DNA of 27,559 nt from JBBDIM01 sp040880405 (GCA_040880405.1 JBBDIM010000102.1:1-27559); one strand, 5' to 3'; counted from the first letter of the stretch, positions 7,731 to 15,319 are shown. A program made the numbers and translations. The notes: generated by a model from the letters alone, not told the origin.

Positions 7731-8066
7731 TTCGTTGGTTGGGGAAACATTTTCGAAGGTCCAGACCGTTTCTAAGTTCTAAGTGCGCCGTTTCAATGGA
7801 TTTACGTCAGACAAACCGGCTCCTTGATCTGAGGTTCGCCTAGTTTGATATTGAGACTGAATCGCCCGACCGATGCCGGTAAATGACGTGGCTATTGAGA
7901 GAGGCTATCTTTTCCCGGAAAATCAAAGTCGATTGCCCATAAAGAGTTATCGCGATGTGGACTTTTCGCCGAAGTCCCGTAAGAATGCATTTGTTGTTGA
8001 GACGAGAGGGACTGCGGTTTGCTCGCTGTCACGGCGACGAATCAACCTTATTCAGAAAAACCAAAA

Positions 8067-8088
8067 GTGCCACTTTCGTGTGTGGCAC
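8067..8088 (+). promoter_or_regulatory. Perfect hairpin in the leader of the ferritin-like gene
   Basis: GTGCCAC and GTGGCAC form perfect 7-bp arms around an 8-base loop, ending 32 bases before the ATG at 8121. No T-tract follows, so it is not a simple terminator. It could be an operator, an mRNA structure or another dispersed palindrome. Confidence 0.4.
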
Positions 8089-8120
8089 CGTTTAACAAGT
8101 TAACGTGGGAGACGGATACG

Positions 8121-8576
8121 ATGAGCGAAATTATTGACAAAATGAACGAAATTTTGCGGCACGAGTGGACCGGGGTCGCCCAGTACTCGCAGGCTGGTTT
8201 CGTTGTAGCGGGGTTGTGGCGTGAGGTTTACTCGGACATGTTCCTCGGCAGTGCCAAGGAATCTTTCGGGCACGCGAAGATCATCGGCCAAAAGATCTCC
8301 GCCATGGGTGGCGTCCCGACCATCGAGCGGAACCAGGTCAAGCAGTCAGACAACCTGCAAGAGATGCTGGAGAACGCCCTGGAGTTCGAGCAGACAGCGG
8401 TCACCAAGTACCAAGAGGCCCTCGCGCTGGCCGATGGCAAGGACCGCCCCTTGGTTATCCTCCTGGAAGATATCTTGCTGCAAGAACAAGAAGGGGTCGA
8501 CGAGCTCACCATGATCTTGCGAGATCCCTCCGCCGTGGCGGCTGGCAAGGGCAAAAGCTCCAGCAAGGTCGGCTAG
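8121..8576 (+). CDS. Ferritin-like / bacterioferritin-related protein
   Basis: The ATG at 8121 is preceded by GGGAGACGG at good spacing and gives 151 residues, the usual size for a bacterioferritin-type four-helix bundle. Longer upstream starts would add sequence with no family resemblance. Helix A reads MNEILRHEWTGVAQYSQAG (E15), helix B KESFGHAKIIGQKI (E47/H51), helix C EFEQTAVTKYQEAL (E90) and helix D LLEDILLQEQEGVDEL (E122). The expected role is iron binding or storage and oxidative-stress defence. Aligned by eye with bacterioferritin, the E-x2-H of helix B is E-x3-H here, and the helix D His is Gly125, so ferroxidase activity is uncertain. No haem-ligand Met is seen at the usual place. 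The Lys/Ser-rich C-terminal tail is short. A terminator follows. Confidence 0.8.
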   Translation: MSEIIDKMNEILRHEWTGVAQYSQAGFVVAGLWREVYSDMFLGSAKESFGHAKIIGQKISAMGGVPTIERNQVKQSDNLQEMLENALEFEQTAVTKYQEALALADGKDRPLVILLEDILLQEQEGVDELTMILRDPSAVAAGKGKSSSKVG

Positions 8577-8606
8577 TGTCACCGGTCGTCCCAAGAAACA
8601 ATCAAA

Positions 8607-8636
8607 GGCCTGCGAACTTGCTCGCGGGCCTTTTTC
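8607..8636 (+). terminator. Rho-independent terminator after the ferritin-like gene
   Basis: GGCCTGCGA (8607-8615) pairs with TCGCGGGCC (8622-8630), with one G-T wobble, followed by TTTTT. It lies 31 bases after the stop and between two convergent genes. Confidence 0.8.
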
Positions 8637-8663
8637 TATTCTTGCTCAATTAAGATACTTGGC

Positions 8664-9002
8664 TTAGGCCGATTCAGCGTGCCAGACCCGCAGGGAAGGG
8701 GCTTCTAGTGAGGCGTTTTCCCGCGTGGCGGAAGATGTTACCAGGACCCGTTTATCTTGTTTGGCGGCAACCATTTCCGGCAACGCCTCAGCGACTCCCA
8801 AGGCGCGGCGGACCAAGGCCACGTTTTCCGGGGCCATCCGGACGCTCGACTGAGTGAACCAACCGACCCGTTCGCCACCCCAGCTTTGCTGACGCAGTTC
8901 GACAAACCGGGAACCTTCCCAGTCTTCACAGTTCACAATAACGGTACGTTCCTGGCCTCCGGCCGGGATGGTCTCGACTAGATTCTCGAAGCGATGGGCC
9001 AT
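8664..9002 (-). CDS. Small protein, possible PC4-like fold
   Basis: A 112-residue minus-strand protein convergent with the ferritin-like gene. The central part reads FVELRQQSWGGERVGWF, then SSVRMAPENVALVRRALG; this strand-strand-helix pattern, with basic and aromatic residues, recalls the single-stranded-DNA-binding PC4/YdbC fold, but the match is by eye and weak. The composition is protein-like, with no low complexity. The ATG at 9002 has no strong Shine-Dalgarno sequence. The N- and C-terminal thirds match nothing I recognise. The gene stands alone between a terminator and the SRPBCC gene, which is divergent from it. The function is unknown. Confidence 0.6.
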   Translation of the reverse strand: MAHRFENLVETIPAGGQERTVIVNCEDWEGSRFVELRQQSWGGERVGWFTQSSVRMAPENVALVRRALGVAEALPEMVAAKQDKRVLVTSSATRENASLEAPSLRVWHAESA

Positions 9003-9163
9003 AGGGGTGCGGGCGATCGTGAGGGAGGGCTACTGAATCAATCTGGACACGATAATCTGGATGCGTTGTCGATCTTGATACCAAGTCTCAATTCCAGCTA
9101 CTCGAATTATTGTCGAAACCGGCGTGCCAAGTCAAGCCATTCCTTCCTGGATTGGCATTTCTT

Positions 9164-9192
9164 TTGATCTTCGAGACCAAAAACTCGATACT
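9164..9192 (+). promoter_or_regulatory. Possible promoter of the SRPBCC gene
   Basis: TTGATC (9164-9169) and GATACT (9187-9192) with a 17-bp spacer, 47 bp before the ATG. The match to consensus is moderate. Confidence 0.35.
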
Positions 9193-9239
9193 TAGCAATT
9201 GCTCGACGAATACCTCCTCAAAATCAAGGAACCGCCGCA

Positions 9240-9740
9240 ATGACGACCCCCTTAAAAATTCAACCCGATCCCCAGCTCGACTTGGTCCTGGAGCGGCGAA
9301 TCGATGTCCCGCCGGAGTTGGTCTGGGCCGCTTGGACCGAACCGGAGCACCTATGCCGCTGGTTTACGCCCGCGCCTTGGACCGTCTCGGAGTGCCAGAT
9401 TGATCTTCGCCCGGGGGGTATGTTTCGCACGGTGATGTGCTCTCCAGAAGGGGATGAAATGCCGAGTGCCGGCTGCTATTTAGAGGTGGTCCTGATTGAG
9501 CGATTGACGTTCACCTCGGCCCTGCAGCCGGGATACCGCCCTGCGCCGAGCCAATCGATGCCCTTTACGGCGATTGTCGACATCCGGCCGGAAGGCGAGG
9601 GGACCCACTACAAGGCAACCGCCCTCCACGCGGATGAGACGAGTCGAAAAAAGCATGAAGACATGGGCTTTCACCAAGGCTGGGGCGCGGCGCTCGACCA
9701 ATTGGTGGCCCACATGAAAGAAGTTCAAAAGGGGCGCTAG
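9240..9740 (+). CDS. SRPBCC / AHSA1-family protein
   Basis: A 166-residue protein of the START-like SRPBCC superfamily (activator of Hsp90 ATPase homologue 1-like). The N-terminal strand reads LVLERRIDVPPELVWAAWTEPEHLCRWFTP, with the typical W-x-A-W-T-x-P-E-H-L pattern. The middle has LRPGGMFRTVM, and the C-terminal helix reads MGFHQGWGAALDQLVAHM, both hallmarks of the family. These proteins form a deep hydrophobic cavity; most have no known ligand. A purine-rich AAGGAA lies about 10 nt before the ATG. The gene stands alone, so context gives no hint of its ligand. Confidence 0.92.
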   Translation: MTTPLKIQPDPQLDLVLERRIDVPPELVWAAWTEPEHLCRWFTPAPWTVSECQIDLRPGGMFRTVMCSPEGDEMPSAGCYLEVVLIERLTFTSALQPGYRPAPSQSMPFTAIVDIRPEGEGTHYKATALHADETSRKKHEDMGFHQGWGAALDQLVAHMKEVQKGR

Positions 9741-9860
9741 CACGCGGTCGAGGATGCTGCCGCACTCCGCTTCGGCCACAGGTGGCAAGTACTTTGAGTG
9801 GCCCGACTTCCGCCCAGGCCTGAAGCGTTAAAATTGGCCTTCAACGGCGGGGCCCCGTCA

Positions 9861-9889
9861 TTGACACCCTCTTCGCGGCCCGGTATCAT
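9861..9889 (+). promoter_or_regulatory. Sigma-70-like promoter upstream of rpmF
   Basis: A perfect TTGACA (9861-9866) and TATCAT (9884-9889) with a 17-bp spacer, 110 bp before the rpmF start. No other gene lies between. Confidence 0.65.
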
Positions 9890-9999
9890 GCCGCGTTTAT
9901 GTTCGCATCCAGCCACTTGATAGTGGTGTCCATAAATATCGTGCATCGGCGAGGCGAACCCCAGCGTGGGTTCTCCCCAATTAGAGGAAAGAAACGGCA

Positions 10000-10209
10000 A
10001 TGGCAGTTCCCAAGAGAAAACAGTCCAACTCACGCACCGGGATGCGTCGTTCGCACGATGGCCTGAAGCCGCGTCAACTCTCGCTGTGCCCCGCCTGCCT
10101 GCGAGATCGCCGCCAGGCTGTTCCGATTCCTTCCCACGTCATTTGCCCTGTCTGCGGCGATTACATGGGCCGGAACGTGATGCCATCGGAAAACGCCGCC
10201 GCGGAGTAA
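10000..10209 (+). CDS. rpmF: 50S ribosomal protein L32
   Basis: A 69-residue protein starting MAVPKRKQSNSRTGMRRSHD, the canonical L32 N-terminus. The zinc-binding form is present: CPAC, then CPVCG 19 residues later. An AGAGGAAAG ribosome-binding sequence precedes the ATG. In many bacteria rpmF precedes plsX and fabH; here fabD follows directly after 186 bp, so the ribosome/fatty-acid link is kept but plsX and fabH are not at this site. A CCGCGGAG word overlapping the end of the gene recurs 17 bases later. Confidence 0.97.
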   Translation: MAVPKRKQSNSRTGMRRSHDGLKPRQLSLCPACLRDRRQAVPIPSHVICPVCGDYMGRNVMPSENAAAE

Positions 10210-10247
10210 AGTTCGCCGCGGAGCAGGCAGCGTCTCGCCGGGTGCAC

Positions 10248-10297
10248 TAGGGACAGGTCACCTGTGCGCGATTCAAAATCGCGCCGACAAATCCCTA
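10248..10297. repeat. Nested palindrome between rpmF and fabD
   Basis: Outer arms TAGGGA (10248-10253) and TCCCTA (10292-10297) enclose a perfect palindrome ACAGGT-C-ACCTGT (10253-10265) and a perfect hairpin GCGCGATT-CAA-AATCGCGC (10266-10284). There is no T-tract. It may be a dispersed repeat or a structured leader for fabD. Confidence 0.6.
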
Positions 10298-10395
10298 CCT
10301 CCCGCCAGCCGCGTCTCCTGCTCGGCAGTTCAGCATTCGACTTCCCAGGCTGATCCTTCGCGGGCCACGCTGAAACTTAGCGGGATGGTGACACG

Positions 10396-11319
10396 GTGAA
10401 TAAGTTCGCGTTTTTGTTCCCCGGCCAAGGGGCCCAGTATGTCGGCATGGGACGGACTCTGTACGAAACGGTCCCGGCAGCCAAGGTCCTGCTGGATCGT
10501 GCCGCCGAGATCCTTGGGTATGACTTAGCCGAGGTCTGCTTCAACGGCCCGAACGAAAAGCTCGACAGCACCGTCTACAGCCAACCGGCTCTGTTTGTCA
10601 CCAGCCTCGCGGCACTGGAACAACTGCGGCTTCAGTCACCCGATGTCCTCTTATCGTGCGATGCCACCGCGGGCCTGAGCCTGGGGGAATACACCGCCAT
10701 GGTTTTCGCCGGGGTAATGTCGTTTGAAGACGCATTGCCAGTGGTCCAGGTCCGGGGCGAAGCAATGCAGGCCGCGGCCAATGAAATCCCGAGCGGCATG
10801 GTCAGCATTTTGGGCCTGGAAGTCGACGCCGTCGAGCAAATTTGCGACGAAGCCCGCGGAAATGGCGACCGGGGAGCTGGCGTCCTGCAGATCGCCAATT
10901 TGCTCTGCCCCGGCAATATCGTCGTCTCCGGAACCAACGAGGCGTGCGAGCGAGCGGTCGAACTGGCCGAGTCGCGCGGTGCGATGAAAGTGATCCCCTT
11001 GGCGGTAGCCGGCGCGTTTCACACCGAGATCATGCGACCCGCCGTCCAGCGATTGACCGAGGCCCTGTCCCAGGTCACCCTAAACCGACCCAAAATCCCC
11101 GTTGTTTCCAATGTCGACGGCCAGCCGCACGACGACCCTGAGGAAATCCGCGACCTGCTCCAACGCCAAGTCTGCTCGCAGGTGCAGTGGGAGCAGTCGA
11201 TGCGCTACCTGCTGGACGAGGGTTTCAACGAATTTTATGAAATCGGTGCGGGAAAAGTCCTGCGTGGGCTGATGAAACGAATCAATCGCAAAGTGACCCT
11301 CAACAGTGTCGAGGCTTAG
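10396..11319 (+). CDS. fabD: Malonyl-CoA:ACP transacylase
   Basis: A 307-residue enzyme that loads malonyl groups onto ACP for fatty-acid elongation. FLFPGQGAQYVGMG opens the protein, the active-site serine is S95 in GLSLGEY, and the catalytic histidine is H209 in GAFHTEIM. The C-terminal YEIGAGKVLRGLMKR is also typical. The start is GTG at 10396. A five-codon frame (ATG at 10385) ends with a TGA that overlaps this GTG, which might couple translation, although no strong Shine-Dalgarno sequence is seen. The gene follows rpmF and precedes fabG, acpP and fabF. It is complete, with a normal length. Confidence 0.97.
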   Translation: MNKFAFLFPGQGAQYVGMGRTLYETVPAAKVLLDRAAEILGYDLAEVCFNGPNEKLDSTVYSQPALFVTSLAALEQLRLQSPDVLLSCDATAGLSLGEYTAMVFAGVMSFEDALPVVQVRGEAMQAAANEIPSGMVSILGLEVDAVEQICDEARGNGDRGAGVLQIANLLCPGNIVVSGTNEACERAVELAESRGAMKVIPLAVAGAFHTEIMRPAVQRLTEALSQVTLNRPKIPVVSNVDGQPHDDPEEIRDLLQRQVCSQVQWEQSMRYLLDEGFNEFYEIGAGKVLRGLMKRINRKVTLNSVEA

Positions 11320-11413
11320 CAGCGTTGATGCCTAGACGTACCGATACACTCCGCGCGGGAACCCTTCTTGTGGATGGTCCCGCCAGACGACCAATCAAGA
11401 AACGGACCATACG

Positions 11414-12184
11414 ATGACAGACGCCCCATTCAACCACTTACCGGTCGACCTCACCGGCAAGACCGCCATCGTCACCGGTGCCTCGCAAGGTATTGGCCTG
11501 CGAATCGCCTTGGCTCTTGGCTCTCGGGGCGCTAAGGTCGCTTGCGTGGCCCGGAATGCCGAGAAACTGGCGGAAACCGTGGCCGCGATCGAGGCGGCTG
11601 GGGGAACCGCTGTGGCCTATAGCTGCGACGTCTCGCAGCGGGAAAGTGTCGAGGAAGTGGTCGACAAGGTCGCCGAAAGCTGGGAAAAGATCGATATCCT
11701 GGTCAACAACGCCGGCGTTACGCGCGATAACCTCCTGCCGCGGATGACCGATGAGGAATGGGACACGGTTATCGACACCAACCTCCGCGGCATGTTTTTG
11801 TTCACGCGCGCCGCCTCCAAATTCATGATGCGAGCCCGCTACGGCCGTATCATTAACATGAGTAGCGTGTCGGGGTTGATCGGCAACCCGGGCCAAACCA
11901 ACTACTCCGCCTCGAAGGCGGGCATGATCGGCTTCACCCGTAGCCTGAGCCGCGAGTTGGCCGGGCGAAAGGTGACCATCAACGCCGTGTGCCCTGGCTT
12001 TATCGAAAGCGATATGACCAAGGCCCTCGGCCCGGCAATTGAGGATGAGGTAAAAAAGCGGATTCCCGCCAAACGGATGGGACGACCGGAGGAAATCGCC
12101 GACGCCATCCTGTTTTTGGCCAGCGAACATGCCACTTACATCACCGGTCAGGTTTTGACCGTCGATGGTGGAATGACCGGCTAA
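11414..12184 (+). CDS. fabG: 3-oxoacyl-[ACP] reductase
   Basis: A 256-residue short-chain dehydrogenase that reduces 3-oxoacyl-ACP with NADPH. The cofactor motif TGASQGIG is at residues 21-28, NNAGVTRD follows, and the catalytic S151, Y164 and K168 are all present (MSSVSG, YSASK). The C-terminus ITGQVLTVDGGMTG is the usual one. The N-terminus carries about ten residues more than typical FabG. It is 94 bp after fabD and about 340 bp before acpP, as part of the fatty-acid gene set. Among the many SDR proteins the FabG assignment rests on NAGVTRD, on the C-terminus and on its neighbours. Confidence 0.96.
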   Translation: MTDAPFNHLPVDLTGKTAIVTGASQGIGLRIALALGSRGAKVACVARNAEKLAETVAAIEAAGGTAVAYSCDVSQRESVEEVVDKVAESWEKIDILVNNAGVTRDNLLPRMTDEEWDTVIDTNLRGMFLFTRAASKFMMRARYGRIINMSSVSGLIGNPGQTNYSASKAGMIGFTRSLSRELAGRKVTINAVCPGFIESDMTKALGPAIEDEVKKRIPAKRMGRPEEIADAILFLASEHATYITGQVLTVDGGMTG

Positions 12185-12524
12185 ACGCGCAAGTGATGGC
12201 CTGTGTTCGGCGGTCAGGAGATAATTCCCCCGGCCAAACGGCATTGACCTGCCCAGCGGCATCGGCTATTTGCAACCAATCGATTTTTTAAGGATAGAAG
12301 CGCCGGGGTCCACCTTGACCCGTTTTATATGGTTCCTCTATCTTGTTGAGCTTGAACTTTTAAGTGCGCCTAACGTGAATCAATAAGGAACGCTTTGCCC
12401 GAGGACCTTGGGCGGGTGAGCCAAATTATGTTAGGGGCTTGAACTACCCCCAAAACTAGAAGACCCCGGAAGCTCTCGGAATTGCCCGCGGGCTCCCATA
12501 AAACCCTAATCGGAGGACGTGGTC
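12185..12524. other. Long leader / intergenic region before acpP
   Basis: No gene is supported in these 340 bases. It holds the probable acpP promoter at 12315-12344 and a GCCCGCGGGC palindrome (12484-12493) about 30 bases before the acpP start. The probable transcribed leader of about 170 bases is long for so small a gene. Confidence 0.6.
12315..12344 (+). promoter_or_regulatory. Probable acpP promoter
   Basis: TTGACC (12315-12320) and TATCTT (12339-12344) with an 18-bp spacer. An own promoter would fit the high ACP demand of cells. Confidence 0.5.
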
Positions 12525-12761
12525 GTGTCGATCGAAGAGCGTGTCATTGAAATCGTCGCCAGTCAGCTTGGAGTCGACAAGGAAAAGGTTACTCCGCAAA
12601 GTTCGTTCGTGAACGACCTTGGGGCCGACTCCCTGGACATGGTGGAACTGGTAATGGAGCTCGAAGAGGAATTCGATATCGATATTCCTGAAGACTCCGC
12701 CGATAAAATTGAGACCGTGGGTCAGGCCGTCGCCTACCTGGAAGAAGCGAAGAATTCCTGA
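12525..12761 (+). CDS. acpP: Acyl carrier protein
   Basis: A 78-residue acidic protein that carries acyl chains on a phosphopantetheine arm. The attachment site is S36 in GADSLDMVEL, and the C-terminal ETVGQAVAYLEE is also standard. The GTG at 12525 was chosen over an in-frame GTG at 12519, because GGAGG (12512-12516) is only 2 nt from the earlier codon but 8 nt from the later one, and the resulting MSIEERVIEIV matches the family start. The stop codon ends directly at the run of N. It lies between fabG and fabF, the usual place for acpP. Confidence 0.96.
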   Translation: MSIEERVIEIVASQLGVDKEKVTPQSSFVNDLGADSLDMVELVMELEEEFDIDIPEDSADKIETVGQAVAYLEEAKNS

Positions 12762-12861
12762 NNNNNNNNNNNNNNNNNNNNNNNNNNNNNNNNNNNNNNN
12801 NNNNNNNNNNNNNNNNNNNNNNNNNNNNNNNNNNNNNNNNNNNNNNNNNNNNNNNNNNNNN
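12762..12861. other. Assembly gap (100 N)
   Basis: Exactly 100 unknown bases, the standard length for a gap of unestimated size. It separates the acpP stop from the fabF leader, so the true distance and any content there are unknown. Confidence 0.95.
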
Positions 12862-12881
12862 GGCTCTCAACGTAGAACACC

Positions 12882-14123
12882 ATGAAGCGTCGTGTCGTCA
12901 TTACCGGTATGGGGATTGTCTCCTCGCTAAGCTGCAAGCTGGACGAGTTTTGGAATAAACTCGTCTCCGGCGAAAGTGGCATCCACGAGATCAAGATCCT
13001 TGATACGTCTCGGTTTAAGGTGCATTTCGGGGGGGATATCCACGATTGGAACCCTTCGAAGTACATCGACTCGAAGGAAACGAAACGGATCGACCGCTTT
13101 AGCCAATTGGCGATGGTGGCCGGGATCGACGCGGTGAGGGACTCCGGAATCGATTTCTCGCAAGAGGACTCCTTCCGCTGTGGGGTAATCCTGGGTTCCG
13201 GCGTGGGTGGAATCGCCACCATTGAGGAGCAGGTCGAACGCCTGCTCACCAAAGGTGCCGATCGGGTCTCTCCGTTGACTATCCCTCGACTGATGCTTAA
13301 CGCCGCCGGTGGGAACCTTTCCATCCGGTATGGACTGCGTGGCCCCAACTTCACGGTGGCCACGGCCTGTGCCAGCGCCACCAACGCGATGGGGGACGCC
13401 CTCAAATCAATTCAGTACGATGAAGCGGATGTCATCGTCACCGGCGGCACCGAGGCGGGGATGACCCCCATGGGAATCTGCGCCTTTGCTAACATGAAGG
13501 CCCTGTCGTTCCGCAATGATGCACCGACTAAGGCCAGCCGACCGTTCGATCGGGGCCGAGATGGCTTCGTCATGAGCGAGGCGTCTGGGATGCTCGTCTT
13601 CGAGGAACTCGAGCACGCCAAGGCCCGCGGCGCGAAGATTTATGCCGAAGTGGTCGGTTACGGATGTAGCGGCGACGGCGGCCATATCACCTCGCCCGAC
13701 GCCGAAGGACGCGGAGCCGCCAGGGCCATGCAAAACGCCCTAAACGACGCCCGCCTCGAACCGGAAAAAATCGAGTACATCAACGCTCACGGAACCAGCA
13801 CTCCGCCTGGCGACAAGGCCGAAACGATCGCGATCAAGCGGATCTACGGCGACCACGCCTACAAAATAAGTGTCTCAAGCACCAAGAGCTCGCTCGGACA
13901 CTCGCTCGGGGCGAGCGGTGGTGTCGAGATGATCGCGGCGGTGAAGGTGATCGAAAACAACCTCATCCCACCCACCATCAACCTGGAAGACCCCGATCCC
14001 GATTGCGACCTGGACTACACGCCCAACGTCGCCAAAGAGCGGAAAGTCGATTACGTCATGAACAACAGCTTTGGCTTTGGTGGGCACAACGCCTGCGTCA
14101 TCGCCAAACGGTTTACGGAATAA
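12882..14123 (+). CDS. fabF: 3-oxoacyl-[ACP] synthase II (KAS II)
   Basis: A 413-residue condensing enzyme of fatty-acid elongation. The full Cys-His-His set is present at the same numbers as in E. coli FabF: C163 (TACASA), H303 (NAHGTSTPPGD) and H340 (KSSLGHSLGASGG). The N-terminus MKRRVVITGMGIVSS is normal and the length is typical. Two small differences stand out: SSLSC replaces the common TPLG near the N-terminus, and the gatekeeper segment reads NSFGFGGHNA. Its leader is partly hidden by the assembly gap. It is the active ketosynthase of this cluster, in contrast to the altered one at 17179. Confidence 0.97.
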   Translation: MKRRVVITGMGIVSSLSCKLDEFWNKLVSGESGIHEIKILDTSRFKVHFGGDIHDWNPSKYIDSKETKRIDRFSQLAMVAGIDAVRDSGIDFSQEDSFRCGVILGSGVGGIATIEEQVERLLTKGADRVSPLTIPRLMLNAAGGNLSIRYGLRGPNFTVATACASATNAMGDALKSIQYDEADVIVTGGTEAGMTPMGICAFANMKALSFRNDAPTKASRPFDRGRDGFVMSEASGMLVFEELEHAKARGAKIYAEVVGYGCSGDGGHITSPDAEGRGAARAMQNALNDARLEPEKIEYINAHGTSTPPGDKAETIAIKRIYGDHAYKISVSSTKSSLGHSLGASGGVEMIAAVKVIENNLIPPTINLEDPDPDCDLDYTPNVAKERKVDYVMNNSFGFGGHNACVIAKRFTE

Positions 14124-14175
14124 TTGGGTCGGGGTACCCCCAATCCTGTGTTGTTGAAGATGCTTGTGTCTTGGC

Positions 14176-14254
14176 GGTTCCCCCCACGGTCTTGCGACCG
14201 TAGCTACCTCTAGAATCCATCGTAGCTACGCTTGCAAAAGCGTGGGGGAACTGC
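14176..14254. repeat. Palindromic dispersed repeat (GTAGCTAC type)
   Basis: Two arms, 14176-14207 and 14222-14254, face each other. Each holds a hairpin (CGGTC-TTGC-GACCG; ACGCTT-GCAA-AAGCGT) beside GTAGCTAC and an end with runs of C or G (GGTTCCCCCCACG / GTGGGGGAACTG). The right arm recurs as an exact 32-base reverse complement at 27497-27528, which proves that it is dispersed. Confidence 0.85.
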
Positions 14255-14365
14255 TCAATGATTGCCCCAACCTCCGATCTCAATCATGATAGGGATATCG
14301 GACGCTCGGCGTTTTTGGTGCCGGCGAACGTCTCGCGTTGATTGAAATGAAGGAAGGAGGGCGAA

Positions 14366-15319
14366 ATGGCGGAAATTCGGACAGCATGCCCTGTGTGCCA
14401 GTCGTCGATCCGAGTGGCCGAGCACATGCAAGGGCAAACAGTGCATTGCCCCAAATGCCTGAGCCTCGTCTCGCTCACCAAACGGCGCCCCCAAGAGGTG
14501 GAGGATGACGACTTGGCGATGCCGGTCGAAGCGAACTACGATTTGCCCGCCAATCCGGACGATTCGGAGTCCGAGACGCCTGCCCGTTGTCCCTCCTGTC
14601 GCAACGAGCTCGCCCCGAAAGCGAAGTTTTGCTCGAAATGCGGCTATCATTTGGCAATGGAGACCCACTTTGACGACCTGATTGAGGAGAACCTCCAGCG
14701 GCGAGAAGCCCCCAAGACCAAGGCGGAACAATGGCTGGAAAGAAACCTCGATGAAAGGGCGACTCCACGAGACGTCCTGATCTGGTCCGGAGCTTGCACC
14801 GCGATTGTGGCGGTGCTGATGATGCTGTTTTTTCGCGCGTATTCCGTGACGATCGGCACCTTGGTCGGCATTGTGTTCGCCGCAGGCTTGGCGGCCGTTT
14901 GGTTCGTCGGCATGCGGTACTTGGGACTTTTGGAAGACCCCAAACGAGGGCAACGTCTCGCCAGCGAGACCTCCGGCGTCAAACCCCAAGGGGGTGGCAA
15001 GCTGTTTGGAGGGAAACCGAAAACGGAAGACTTTTCGCCTCGGGAAAAGGAAAAAGAAACCGCCGCACCCGGCACGTACCACCCCAAGCCGATTGAGGAA
15101 AAACTCTCACTGGACGATGATGAAGAGGAGCTGGCCACCCCGGTCCAGACTCCCGCTCCGAAAAAACAACCCACGGGGCTAACGGCGGGGCAGGGGGGCA
15201 AATCCCCACAAACCGCAACTCCCCGGCCCGACCCGCCCAAACCACCACCAACCTCCGAGCCGAGCGAACCCAAAGAAGACTGGCTCGACTTCTTCGACGA
15301 TCAACAGGATCGCAAGTAA
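14366..15319 (+). CDS. Zinc-ribbon membrane protein with acidic/proline-rich tail
   Basis: A 317-residue protein with an MJ0042-like zinc ribbon at C8/C11/C28/C31 and a second ribbon at C75/C78/C89/C92. Two adjacent membrane helices follow, about residues 137-188. The long tail is rich in Pro, Lys, Asp and Glu, has a run of acidic residues near 250, and ends with DWLDFFDD. GAAGGAGGG just before the ATG is a good ribosome site. Both ends should face the cytoplasm if the two helices form a hairpin. This is the third multi-ribbon membrane protein in the window, but its body is not homologous by eye to the pair at 4222-6664. The function is unknown; the conserved-looking acidic C-terminus may be a docking peptide. 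Confidence 0.8.
   Translation: MAEIRTACPVCQSSIRVAEHMQGQTVHCPKCLSLVSLTKRRPQEVEDDDLAMPVEANYDLPANPDDSESETPARCPSCRNELAPKAKFCSKCGYHLAMETHFDDLIEENLQRREAPKTKAEQWLERNLDERATPRDVLIWSGACTAIVAVLMMLFFRAYSVTIGTLVGIVFAAGLAAVWFVGMRYLGLLEDPKRGQRLASETSGVKPQGGGKLFGGKPKTEDFSPREKEKETAAPGTYHPKPIEEKLSLDDDEEELATPVQTPAPKKQPTGLTAGQGGKSPQTATPRPDPPKPPPTSEPSEPKEDWLDFFDDQQDRK

Larger units (their letters stand above)
7464..8120. other. Intergenic region with nested palindromic repeat, no supported gene
   Basis: The first part (7524-7730) is a mirrored set of hairpins described separately. The rest, up to the ferritin-like gene, shows short open frames without codon bias or recognisable motifs. A perfect GTGCCAC / GTGGCAC hairpin lies at 8067-8088, about 30 bases before the ferritin-like start. 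Confidence 0.7.

Noticed and set aside
7873..8103. Possible 76-residue gene before the ferritin-like gene
   Set aside because: No ribosome site, no codon bias and no motif; it also covers the hairpin at 8067-8088.
8019..8120. Longer N-terminus for the ferritin-like protein
   Set aside because: The ATG at 8121 has a good ribosome site and fits the family; the extra residues do not.
12519..12524. GTG at 12519 as acpP start
   Set aside because: It is only 2 nt from GGAGG; the GTG at 12525 has normal spacing and the family N-terminus.
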